Shown here one piece after another: positions 26,134-36,667 of a stretch of 64,000 nucleotides of DNA (positions within the stretch are counted from its first letter, which is position 1; the number at the start of each line of letters is the position of its first letter). The notes under the pieces are model-generated. The model was given only the letters and a program-made list of their open reading frames with translations, had not been told where the DNA came from and ran no database searches. The stretch comes from Toxoplasma gondii ME49. Lineage: Eukaryota > Apicomplexa > Conoidasida > Eucoccidiorida > Sarcocystidae. The stretch lies in the NCBI RefSeq assembly GCF_000006565.2, contig NC_031474.1, positions 4,189,662 to 4,253,661 of the forward strand, given 5' to 3'. A program made the position numbers and the translations under genes.

Positions 26134-26618
26134 ATGAAGTTCCTCACCAACATCCTTCTCGTCCTTTCCTGCGTCCTGGTTCTAGCCGGGACTGTTCAAG
26201 GGCAAAAGGTACGCGCCAGCCGACCAGAAAGAAGTGCTCTAGGTGCAGCGGGAAGAGCAGAATCCGGTAAAACCGAGATCTCTTCAGAGAGGTCATGCAC
26301 CCACGAGTCCGGTTTAGTGTGACATGTTTGTTTTTCCTACAGATGGAAGAACCCGAACGCATCGACGCAAGCGTGGAACGAGACATAGAGAGAATGATGG
26401 AGGAGCCTGAAGAAATGGAAAAGCTGATGAAAGAAGTTGAACGCGACATGGAGCCTGAAGAGAGGCGAATGGGCAGACGCAGAGGCTATGGAGGCTACGG
26501 ATACGGTTACGGCTACCCTTACTACAGTGGTTATGGCTACGGCTACCCCTATTACGGCTATGGATATCCCGGCTATTACGGATATGGACACCGCTTTTGG
26601 GGGCGCCACTATTGGTAA
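26134..26618 (+). CDS. Small secreted protein with Gly/Tyr-rich tail
   Basis: Two exons, 26134-26208 and 26343-26618, phase 0, 116 aa. The ATG context gccaaaATGaag matches the coccidian consensus. Exon 1 is exactly 25 codons and encodes a signal peptide (MKFLTNILLVLSCVLVLAG, cleavage likely near VQGQ). Exon 2 begins with a methionine codon and encodes an acidic, Glu/Met-rich helix (about residues 26-68), then a short RRMGRRR basic patch, then a tail of GYGYPYY-type units rich in Gly, Tyr and Pro, ending HYW-stop. Tyr-rich secreted coccidian proteins are known from oocyst walls, where dityrosine cross-links form. A structural or wall role is therefore possible but is inference. The acid-plus-Tyr layout could also suit a granule protein. 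No homologue is recognised. Confidence 0.75.
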
Positions 26619-28270
26619 AAGTCATTTGTCAGGATCTGTTGCAGAACCACGATTTGAAGTGTGCATGGTGCCGCCAAAATGCAACAGAGACCTTTTGTCA
26701 TGGGCCTGAGTTTGTTTTCTTTGACACTTAAGCAATTTTAAAACTTCTCTTTCTTAGATCAGCGGCGCCGGCAGTCAGTTACGGCTTTCGCCCACTTAGA
26801 CACAGCGCAGAATCCTTACTGTGCAACCACAGAGGCAAGCTGTCGGTTTCTGTCGACAGGAAGCGAAATACCTTCAGATGACGCGCTCCTCATTAGGTAC
26901 ACGTAGCGACAACAGATGGTCATGAAGCAGCTGAGATTGAGTTTCAGAACAAAGTTCTTAGACGAAAGGTAGACGCCAGACGCGTACGGTGGCAAGCCGG
27001 CGTGGAAAGAGGTAGAGAAACAACCACATTAGCCGAGGGAAGAACTCGCTAAGAATCACTTGTCAATTATACTGTCATTGACACTGCATCAGCTCTCAGG
27101 GGGCTTCTGTGGAGAATGCACCGGATTCCTTTATCAGAAATCGCAGCATATATCCCCGAGTGAATGGGCTCACATGTCACGCATGTTTTTAGTTTGTACA
27201 CCTGTCTGCCATCGATTTGACGCGATACAAATCTCATTTCTCCGTACTCGTGTGATCCTACCGAATTCCGTGGCTGCAACGCCTCCAGTCTTTATTTTGA
27301 TCCAACCGACGTTTTCGATTACAGAAAAAAAGAGACGAAGGTAATGATTTTCTGTGCGTGCGATGAATCTCTTTCTCTTACCAAGGGACCTAGAGCTTGT
27401 TCCTCTGACGGTTGATAAGTCGCTGCGTGCACTGGGCACAACTCTTTCCACCATTAGCAACCTACAACGAATTTCCATACTTGTGCCACGCGGAGAAGGA
27501 TGCCTTCGACTCGCTCCAGCATGCGCACACACACAGGTGTGAATAGGCATCTTCTCATGAACCCTCACTTCTTGGAAGCATTTTACGGTTTGAGGTCGGT
27601 TGCTCTACTCAGTCTTGACGATTTGACGGAACTTTGTAATCTCTGAAGCAAGGCTGGCCGTTGACGCGTGGGGGTCGCCTACGAGTCGTAGCACTCGACG
27701 ATTCAACTTTTTCACCGTCGTTTAACAGACATCGTGCACTGTTTGTCCCTGAACGAGCCGGTTTCTCTTCGTTGCAGTATCAGAGACTCCACCAAGCAGA
27801 ATTTGCTGGAGCCAGCGACAGCGTAGTTCTAGAAGAGGTACAGCTAGCTGTCATCCCTGCGGCTTTGGAGGCTGCGTAATCTGCAGCTAGCGTGCCTCTT
27901 TCATCAGGGAGTCTTCATCCGGCTGCTCCGTGCAACTGAAAAAGCAGAAACGTGGTGCTGCCTTCTATGCACTGGTGAAATCGCTGCTGCGGTTTCTATT
28001 ACGACTGGTGACTTCCAGATCGCGTATGCTACTTACTGATTTTGGGATCACACGCCAGGCCACAAATTCAGATCAGCTGCAACTGTTATGCTGTGTTTTT
28101 ATAGTCGAAACGTCTGGCGATGCTTTGTTAACCTTCTCACTCTGTCATCCACGAGTTACCTGGTCACCGCCTGTAAGTCATTTTTTCAGATGACCTGGTC
28201 ACCGCATGTGCTTCATTTTTACAGTCGATTATCAAAGTTTACCAAACGCATTGGCTGTCACCTAAACAAA
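26619..28270. other. Intergenic region between the two small secreted genes
   Basis: No supported exon. It is AT-richer than the flanking exons. A 35-base-period direct repeat (28158-28223) lies just upstream of the second small gene. Confidence 0.5.
28158..28223 (+). repeat. Two-copy direct repeat, period 35 bp
   Basis: The phrase ACCTGGTCACCGC followed by a short linker and a T-rich stretch ending in CAG/ACAG occurs twice in tandem, starting at 28158 and 28193, about 50 bases upstream of the start codon at 28271. Each copy ends like a 3' splice site, so it may be a duplicated intron end or 5' UTR element. Confidence 0.65.
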
Positions 28271-28797
28271 ATGAAGGCGTCCACACTGAGCATGTTACTT
28301 TTCGGCATCATGGCCGAAGGGTTCTCTCCTGCTGTGGGTCAAGGGGTAAGCTCGGAATTCGTGTACGCTTCCCCACGGTGTTGAAGTACTTCCGTGTAAA
28401 GCTGGTGGCTTGTTAGGAGTCACGTCATCTCTTATTTATCGACGATTACTGAGATTCGAGCGCTGAATAGCTGACTGTTACTTCGTCGACAGTTCCAGGT
28501 CGCTGAGCTCCGACGATGTGACAACTTCAGACGACCGACGTGTCTAGGCGCAATTGCACTGCGCGGTGTGCTGTTCTTTATCCTTTTTCTTTGTTTGTAT
28601 TGCAGATGGCAGGCGAAATGATCCCCGACGAGCAGGAGATTCACGACATCATCAATTTGGTCAAGGCGAGGGATGGCGACAGGCCGATCCCGTCGGAGAA
28701 ATTCCAGCACGACCCCAACTCCCTTTCTGATGCTCTTCCGGCTAGGGACGCAGTGGCACCTCTCGCAGAAAAGATACTAGCAGGTCTGCGTCGGTGA
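28271..28797 (+). CDS. Small secreted protein, 88 aa
   Basis: Two exons, 28271-28345 and 28606-28797, phase 0. The start context aacaaaATGaag is consensus-like. Exon 1 is again exactly 25 codons and encodes a signal-like peptide (MKASTLSMLLFGIMAEG...AVGQG). Exon 2 again begins with a methionine codon and encodes a short acidic domain (MIPDEQEIHDIINLVKARDG; a C-terminal helix PLAEKILAGLRR). The identical gene structure and proximity to the gene at 26134 suggest an ancient tandem duplication with diverged second exons, although sequence similarity is weak. Function is unknown. Secretion through the parasite secretory pathway is the only prediction I can support. Confidence 0.68.
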
Positions 28798-30970
28798 TCT
28801 CGTTATTACTGTGCTTCGACTCGCATCCTTCAACTCTGCGGAGGACTGGAAGAAGAAATTCAATCAAGACAGTTGCTGGATGAGAGTGTGGATGGTGGCT
28901 CTTTTGTCGCACGCCTTGTAGAGCAACAACCTAATTCGTTTGCGTGCTTTGCATTTGTGTGCCGCGGAGATTTGTTTAATGCCCCCGACCCATTTATCAA
29001 GCCTGCGTATTAGGCGTTAGAGATATTCAGATGGCATGTTCGTTTCGTAAGGAGCAGATGCCACTCTCTCAGAACTGATCCATGAGCACCGCCACCTGCG
29101 AAGCGATGAAACTGTGATGCAGTTTTTCGCATCCGAAACGTCTCAGGGAACGCGTTCTCTTTGCGTCACATCCTTTTCAAGCATTTCTTGGTTTTCGTTC
29201 GCAAGCAACTCTGGGGTAACGGCAAAGCCCTCTCAACCCCAACGTTTACGAGCCTTCAAGAACTCGAGCCGATCCGTGCCAAGAGGCTGGCGCGTGACGA
29301 CGTTAAAACCCGTGTGACAGTGCGACTCGGACAGTTTCATCAAAAGCCACCTTCAGGTTTTATTTTGGAGCTTATCACCAAATGACAACGACATAGACAC
29401 CCACACACACATACACATTCCTTCCACCGAATCGCGTTTGCTCTTCCATGTTCATTAAGCACACCTTTAGTCTCGTTTCGCAAGAGAAGCTTCCCTGTAC
29501 CTGGCGAGAGAGCGCTCGACGGATTCCGGGTGTTGCGTCCTAGACACGTTTCAAAAGACTTCGCTTCTTCGACACACTGCAGGGAACCTTGCGACTTGTC
29601 AGACCACCCCGCAGCCGGTTCGTTGCCTCGTTCCTCCAGACAGAACGACAGCTGCCCAGAATCTCAGAGGTGTGGTGAAACAAGTTGAAGTTCACAAGCT
29701 CAGTGAGTGGAACCTTTTCCGGCGGTCGATCCGGCAGTTCGGCGCCCTTCCTGGCATTCATACGCCCCTGGCTGTACGCTGCTTGGAGTTGATTTAAGTT
29801 TGAAACCTGCGTGGGTAGCTCGCTGAAGCACCCCCCTATGGTTTTAGAGCTTCGTAAGAAACTACATAGAGACACTGCGCTAGAAATCAATGGAAAATGT
29901 TCTGGAGGGTTCGATTCCCTGAACGTGTGGAGGGACGCTTCAGCCGGACGAGAAGGACAGCCGAAAAGGCACTTCGGACGAGCCGAAAAGTTTCCTTTGT
30001 TCCTAAACAAGTCCTCGAAACGTACAGGTCTCATTTTTCGCTACATGCAGTCATGGCGAACTCTCTAGCGTCCCGCAGAGTGGCTCCAGCTTTCGTGCGC
30101 GTCTGCATGCAATCGACGCGCGACTTTCTCCCGCTTGGCAGCCAATCAGGCACGCATTTTCTTTTCCTTTGTCGGTTTTCGCCACAAAGAATTTCCCCCA
30201 CTTTCCGATCCCGTATTCCGGCTTTCCCAGCGGAGAAAAGCGATCGAAAAACGGCGTTTGTTCCTGCAAGAGCAGCTTAGGCACGGTGTACGCGAGACTC
30301 GACAGAGCGATTGCCGTTGCCTTTTTACACAGCTTCAGTGAGGCTTCTCAAACTGCGCTGGTCTTCTCCCTTTCTGCCTCGCATTTCTCTGAACCTGCTC
30401 TACCACGCTGATCAGCGAGCTGCGCAGAAGTCGCATTCCTTCATCTAGAAACCGTTGTACCAAGGAGGGGGACATGCGGTCGAGTGAATGCGCTGTGCGA
30501 ACGAGACTCTGGAGACTTTCTCTGCTTTTCGTTTCCACCAGCCTCCCGGGGAGTATCGATACTCCACCGTGAAGGCGGGCGGTTGCGGGAACAGCGTTCC
30601 ACTTCGTTCATCCTTTAGAAACACTGGAGATTAACTTTGCTTCTATGCGTCCGTTTCGTCTCTCTTTGCTCCCTGTAGACACCCGGCACCTTTCGTTTTC
30701 CTCCACTTGCTAGCTGTAGACGCCACATCGGTCTGTACACGTCGTCCGCGCTCCCACCGTTTCTCCGGGCGTTTTTCTCCCGTATTCAGCTCCTGTCTCG
30801 CTGCGAAACGCGCCGTCTTCGAACTCTTTCCCCTTCGCTGTCTCTGGGTGAATTCTTCCTCTCCCTCCCTGCTGCACTTCCCTCTTTGTCCTCTGCCTTC
30901 TGCTCTCGATCCTCACCCTTCTTCGTCTGCTCTGTTCTCCCTCTCGATCCTCTGCAGCGCGGCCAGAGAA
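28798..30970. other. Intergenic region with no supported gene
   Basis: A minus-strand open frame at 29540-30034 (164 codons) and several shorter frames lack domain signal and splice partners. The last 300 bases are pyrimidine-rich and probably form the 5' UTR of the gene starting at 30971. Confidence 0.45.
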
Positions 30971-33260
30971 ATGGGGTACCTGCATGCAGAAGCAGAGACG
31001 CTGTCTCGCTCGCCAGGGAAGAAGCGCGAACGAGAAGCCGGCGAACTCGGGAGCGAACCGCCGTGTGAAACTCCGCGAGGAAACTTGGTTGGAGCGCCTG
31101 AGCGACCTTCAAGGCAGCGGAACTCGAAGAAGGCCAAGTCGGTCGAGACGCGAAAGACGCCGATTGTTCGTGCTTCGCTCTCGCTTCCTGACTGGGAAGA
31201 CGAGGAGGACCTGGAAGAAGAACCTCCTCGTGCTCCACACTGCGCAAAGGGAGGAAACGCCCTTGTGTACAGCCACCGCAGCTCGCGTCTGTCGCTCGGC
31301 GCCGACGGAGACGAAGCCGGGGCCGACGACGCCTTGCTGCCGAGTGGAGCTTCTCAAACTTTGCTCTCTCCGCGGCTGCATGCACGTCGGCACCTGCCCG
31401 GAGAAATCCGCTCGCGAGCGAGGGACAGAGAGAATCACGCATGCAGAGAAACTGCTTCGGACGTCTCTGTGCTCTCCGGCACCACTCGCGAAGAGAGAAG
31501 ACATGGATCGACTGCCTCGCATGCGCGCTCTGGAGAAACCTCCGTCAAGGCAGAGACCCCGTCGACCAGACTCGAGGTTTTCTGGAAAGGTAAAAAAGCC
31601 GAAAAGGAGAGGAAAGAGCCGAGTGGATCCACATGTTACGAGGAAAGACAACAAAACAGCGAAGGAGGGAGAAACATTTTTGTGTTCCTGTCGGTTCGCC
31701 TTCTGGGCCGACAACGGGTGGGTCGCCACACTCACGACTTCTTGGAGGATTCTTTCTGTTCTTCTTCTTTAGCGCCTTCCTCGAGGATTCTTTCTGTTCT
31801 TCTTCTTTAGCGCCTTCCTCGAGGATTCTTTCTGTTCTTCTTCTTTAGCGCCTTCCTCCTGTCTGTCTCCATCCATGGCCGTGGGTGTCGCTTTCTCTTC
31901 CGACTTCTTCTCCACGTTCTTTGAAGTGTGGTTTGTTCTTGTGGCGTCTCCGCCCATCCCTTTCACAGCGGCCTCGTCTCTTGCTTTATCTCTGTCTCCT
32001 CTTTCGAGCGTCCGACCCTGCCCGAGTTTGTTTTTCGTCTTTGTTTCCAGATCCTGCGAACCGCCGCATTTTGCGGGGCCTCGCGGCCGTGCTGAACGTG
32101 GAGAGCGAGAAGTCGAATAAGAGAAGCGAGAAGCGCCCTCCTGGAGCGCGTGAGAAGAAGGGAAGAGCAGGCGCGTTTTGCTCTGTCGAAGAGGAAAGAG
32201 ACGATCAGGCAAGAAAACTGACAGAATGGATGAGCAGACAAATCGACTGTAGACGACGGTCTCGTCCCTCTCTCTCGAAAGAGCGCCTTTCCCGCCAGAA
32301 GCAGAGACGATGAGAGACGAAAGAGAAACGTGTGTTGAGAGAGAACAAGGAGACAGCAGGGAAGGGGGACGAAGAGAAAACTGAGCAAAAAGCGAATCTC
32401 TATCAAGAGGTGTGTGGCGCCGGGAGAGCGCGTCGGCGTTGCATGTCAAAGCGGGGTGGATTCTCTGGAACGTTTTCCGACTTTTCCATCGCCTTTTCTC
32501 CATCTTCTTTTCTGCTGTCCTCCGGCCCCGACAGAGTCCTTCTTCCTCGTTTCGTCTCTTCCTAACCTCTCTCGGTGTGCACTTCCCTCCCGCCATGCCT
32601 CGCGCTGTCTCTTTTCTCGTCCGTCTCCTTTTCTTCCTCGCGCGTCTTCTTGAGTTCTTCGTCCTTTTGTGTCCATGTGGGCGGCCCGGCAGCGCCTCTC
32701 TCGCACTCTCTGCATTCGTTCCTCTCCCGCTGAGGCGCGCAGCGAGCGTGGAAGTTGGTCCTTCCCTCTCTCACTTCAACTCTCTCTCTCTTGGCAACGC
32801 TAGCGTTCCTCCACAAAAAGCTACGTTCTCAGTGTCGTGTGCGGACTCCTGTTGTCCCTCGCATCGCGGGCAAGAAACTCAACAGCGACATACTGTGATG
32901 CCTACGGCACTGAGGTGACTCTCGCCGCGAAACAGAAATTCAGTCTCTACTCCTTTGTTCCCTGCGTCGACCTGTCGCTCCCGAGAGCATGCGGAGAACG
33001 TCCCTCGAGGCTTCATCTTTCTCTTTGCGCTTTCTCCTCTTTCGCTCCCGGACGGCGTCTCGCGACACGCAGAAAGAAGCGTCTCCGAAACAATACTTTC
33101 AAGAACCTCTTCGGAGAAGCCCAGTGCCTCCGAGGCGCAGATGCCCACAAACAATTCCTTCAGAAAAACGCATCTCTCCCTAGCAGCCTTGCGACTTCAT
33201 CGCGGGTCGACACCAACATATACAAGCATGAAAACGCACACATGCATATAATTATATATA

Positions 33261-33298
<38 letters not shown>

Positions 33299-33541
33299 TC
33301 CCGTATGTAAATATAAATAATTCCACAAATTATGATGATTATATGCATGCATGCATATACACACATCTACAGGGTCGCCTTTTTCTCGCAGGTCCTCTGC
33401 GGAGAGAAAAACTATCGCTCTTGCTGTAGAACGGGGCTGCTTCGTTGTGCGAAACTCCCAGAAAAGAATCAAACGAGTTGCACGCGGTCGGATCTGCAAC
33501 CGATGCGCGTTCTCTTGCAAAAATGTCTATCATTTCATTAA
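30971..33541 (+). CDS. Unidentified charged protein, five-exon model
   Basis: Proposed exons 30971-31589, 32051-32149, 32833-32914, 33073-33205 and 33392-33541 (TAA) have continuous phase and give 360 aa. The start MGYLHAEAET follows a pyrimidine-rich leader. Residues 1-206 are disordered and rich in Arg, Ser and Glu, with an acidic cluster (DWEDEEDLEEE). Exon 2 has a short helix (ANRRILRGLAAVLNVE). Exons 3 and 4 join into a basic segment (LRKKRLRNNTFKNLFGEAQ) that looks like a conserved core. The 3' end is uncertain: an alternative frame in the fifth exon and another possible terminal exon at 33771-33854 exist. The bias and basic patches suggest a nuclear or nucleolar protein, but I do not recognise a domain. 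Confidence 0.62.
31745..31858 (+). repeat. Tandem repeat, 38 bp x 3
   Basis: Three essentially identical copies of a 38-base unit (GAGGATTCTTTCTGTTCTTC followed by TTCTTTAGCGCCTTCCTC), starting at 31745, 31783 and 31821, in the first intron of the unidentified plus-strand gene. Confidence 0.95.
33245..33298. repeat. (TA)n microsatellite
   Basis: A TA tract in the last intron of the unidentified plus-strand gene. Confidence 0.9.
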
Positions 33542-33618
33542 AAAACATATTTCTGGAAAGCAGCTGCGCACAGCCAGGCACCATAGACCAGTTTTCCAAG
33601 CTCAGATGTGCATTACAT

Positions 33619-33638
33619 ATATATATATATATATATAA

Positions 33639-33670
<32 letters not shown>
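33619..33670. repeat. (TA)n microsatellite
   Basis: A TA tract with a central TAATATTTA interruption, downstream of the proposed stop of the plus-strand gene. Confidence 0.9.
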
Positions 33671-33674
<4 letters not shown>

Positions 33675-34188
33675 TACAGGGTGTATACAAACGCGGAGAG
33701 GTACGCGTGTGCATTCACGCATCCTTTACATTAGGAGACAGTCTACATTCGCAAACGCATTTTGTCGCAGGAACACACGACGCGCGAGAGCAGCGCATCG
33801 ACGGAGAGAACGGACGAAGGAAGGGAAAGCCGATGCATAGGAAGAATTGCATGAAAAGAGAAAGAAGACGAAAAAGCAGCCGGAAGTCCACAGGCTTCGT
33901 CTTCTGAACTTCCTTCTCTGCTTTGACCCCTCCCTTTTTCTGGCTCTTGCTCTCTCCATCCACGTTTGTCGGTCACACGCTCTCCTCGCTTTCTGTCCTC
34001 GCCTCCTTTCCTGGGACTCGAGCCTGGAGTTCGAGGTCTCCACACCGACTCTGTCACAGCTCTTCTCCATCTCGACCTCTTTCTTCTTCTCTCGCGTGAT
34101 CTTCTTCTTGTTCTTCACTGCACGGCTCGTTCTCGCCTTTGCCTCTCCCAGGTCTTTCGGTTCGACTTTTTCCGGTCTGCTTTCCGTT

Positions 34189-36630
34189 TCAGGTGAACTT
34201 CTCGACTTCTGCGTCGATTTCGTCGAAGGCAGCTTGAGAGAAGTCCACGTCCAGAACGTCGAGGTCTTCGCGCATGTGCTGTGCAGACGTCGTGCCAGTC
34301 AAAACCACCAAGCCTTTCTCGAGCAAATATCGGAACCAAACCTGCAGACGGTCCAGCCAGAAACAGGCAAACGCGAGCGTAACAAGGAAAGAAGACGAGA
34401 GAGAAGTGAAGTGCGATGTAGGCAAACGCGGCGTAGCGGCGCGTTCTTGAAAAAAGACAAAAACTGCAAAGAAAAAAGGACGCCCAGAGTGTCACCAAAA
34501 ACCACGAAAACTCGGAGCACTGGCCCCTGGGTGACACAGCCTTCGTCTTCAAAAGACAAACACACACACACCACACCTCTATCGCTTTAACGAGGCCGAG
34601 ACAGACACACCAGTCCTAACTCCCGTTGTTCTCGTTCGGGATCTCCTTCTCTTTCTGCCTTTGTTTCTCTTCCTCGCGTCCTCTCTTCTTCTCTCTTTCC
34701 TCCTCCCCTTCTCTCCTGCTTCCTCTGCACTTTCTCCTCTTTCCTCCTCTGTCTCGTCTCTTGCTCGCGCCTCCTCGCTCTCTTCTCTCTTCTTCCTTCT
34801 CCTCTCGTTCTCTCCTTCGCCACGGTCCCGCCCGCATCTTGTTCTCTCTCCTTGTCTTTTTTCCTGCGCTTCTTCTTCTCGTTCTCCTTTTCCTCCTCTC
34901 TTCTTCTTCCTCTGTCTGCAGGTACCTGCGCCGGAGTGCAGTGGAAGACGCGAGCTGCGCTGAGGACGGCGGCAGACCGCAGCATGTGTGGATTGGCCGT
35001 GAGCGTCCAGAAGGCCTCGTACACTACGCCTTGCTCGAGGCAGAAGTTCTGGAGCTGCGAAGCCCCCAACACAGAAAGGAAGGAGAAGAGAAGGGAAGTG
35101 AAACCCCATGAAACGAAAAACGTCTTCGAGTCTCTCTCTCTCTCATTTTCATCTTTCTCGTTAACGAAGACTCAAGTCCTTGTCGCCGGCAATCCAGCTG
35201 CAGCAGCACCACTCTGTCGCATGCATCGCTTCCTCACACATGTCTTCTTCCCTTATTCGCTTCCCTTCTCACTTTATTCTCTTCCTCTTGCACCTCTTCT
35301 TCCTCCTCCTTTCCTTCTCCGTGACTCTCTCCCTTCTTCCTGTCTCTCATCCGTGTTCCGGTGTCTCTGTCTCCCTCCTTCGTCCCCTTTTGTTCCTGCT
35401 TCTCGTTCTTCTCGTTCTTCTCGTTCTTCTCGTTCGTCTCGTTCTTCTCGTTCTTCTCGTTCGTCTCGTTCTTCTCTGCCTTCCTTCTCACTTCCGGACT
35501 TAGATTGACCCGTCGCATCTCCCTTCGTTGTGTGGCAGCTTCCTCCCTCTTCCTCTCCCCCCGCCTCGACTCACGTCTTTGTCGTATCCTGTCTCTGCGT
35601 AGAACCGGTTCTGCAGGACTCTCGGCTTGTGTCGCGCCGCAGCGTGCAGGCGTCTGAGCATCTCGACGTCGTAGCAGTTGCTTATTCCGATCAAGCGGAC
35701 GGTGCCTTCGTCCACTGCCGCTTCGAGAGCTCGCCAGGCCTCCAGAGTTCTCTCCAGACTCCCCAGCGGCGAATGCAGCAGCACGCTGTCTAAAAAGTCC
35801 ACTTGCAAATTGGCGAGAGAGGTCTGTGCATGCATACGCGAAGACACGCAGAAGCGAGACGAAAGGCGGAGGCTGCAACGTGGAAGAGAGGCGGCCATCC
35901 TCAGGTCTCCAAAGTGGGTTACTCCTTGCTTCTCTCATGGCGTCCTCTTTCTGCCGACTCTCTCTCTTCTCTCTTCTTACTCGCCTTCCGACTCTGTCCC
36001 TCCTCCCTCTCTTTCCTCCCCTCTCCACAGTGCCTTCCCTATACCTTTTCTCTCCCCCTCTCTCTCTTCTCTTTTTCTCTTTTTCTCTTTTTCTCTTTTT
36101 TCCTTTTTTTCTTTTTGTTCTTTCCCCCCCTTTTCTCCACTCTTCTCTCTTGTTTTCGTCTTCTGGTTCCTTTTTCCCCTTTTTTCTTTTTCTCCTTTTT
36201 TCTTTTTCCTTTTTCTTCGCCTTTTTTCTTGTCCTTTTTCTCCCTTTTTCCTCCTTCCTCCTCTTTCCTCCTCGGCACCTCCTCACCCGAAGCGACTGTT
36301 TCACTTGCTCGTGGACGGGCGCGTGTGGGTCGTAGGGGAGCGGCTTGCTGCGGTCTTGTCCGTCGAGAGGTGTGAACTTCGTTTGAATAAAAAGCGAGCT
36401 CCGGGGCAAGTTCTTCTCTCGCAGAAATTCCTGGATGCCTCGGCCAACCCCCGCCTCGTCGTAGTGCTTCGGCTGACACGCTGAAAAAAAAGATTTCAAA
36501 AACGAGTTCCAAGAGACCAGATCCTCTTCTCTCCCTATTCTCCGACCTCACCATACCACAGGCACTCATACCACATAGAGATACATACATACATACATAC
36601 AAACATAACTATATCTATGGAAATATACAC

Positions 36631-36667
<37 letters not shown>

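Noticed and set aside
29895..29935. GGTTCGATTCC, resembling a tRNA T-loop
   Set aside because: The adjacent sequence does not form an acceptor stem, D-arm or anticodon arm, and the T-stem has a mismatch.
35234..36499. 421-codon minus-strand open frame with Lys/Glu/Asn repeats
   Set aside because: Mostly polypurine intron sequence of the aldo-keto reductase. Only its first part (36287-36480) is a real exon.
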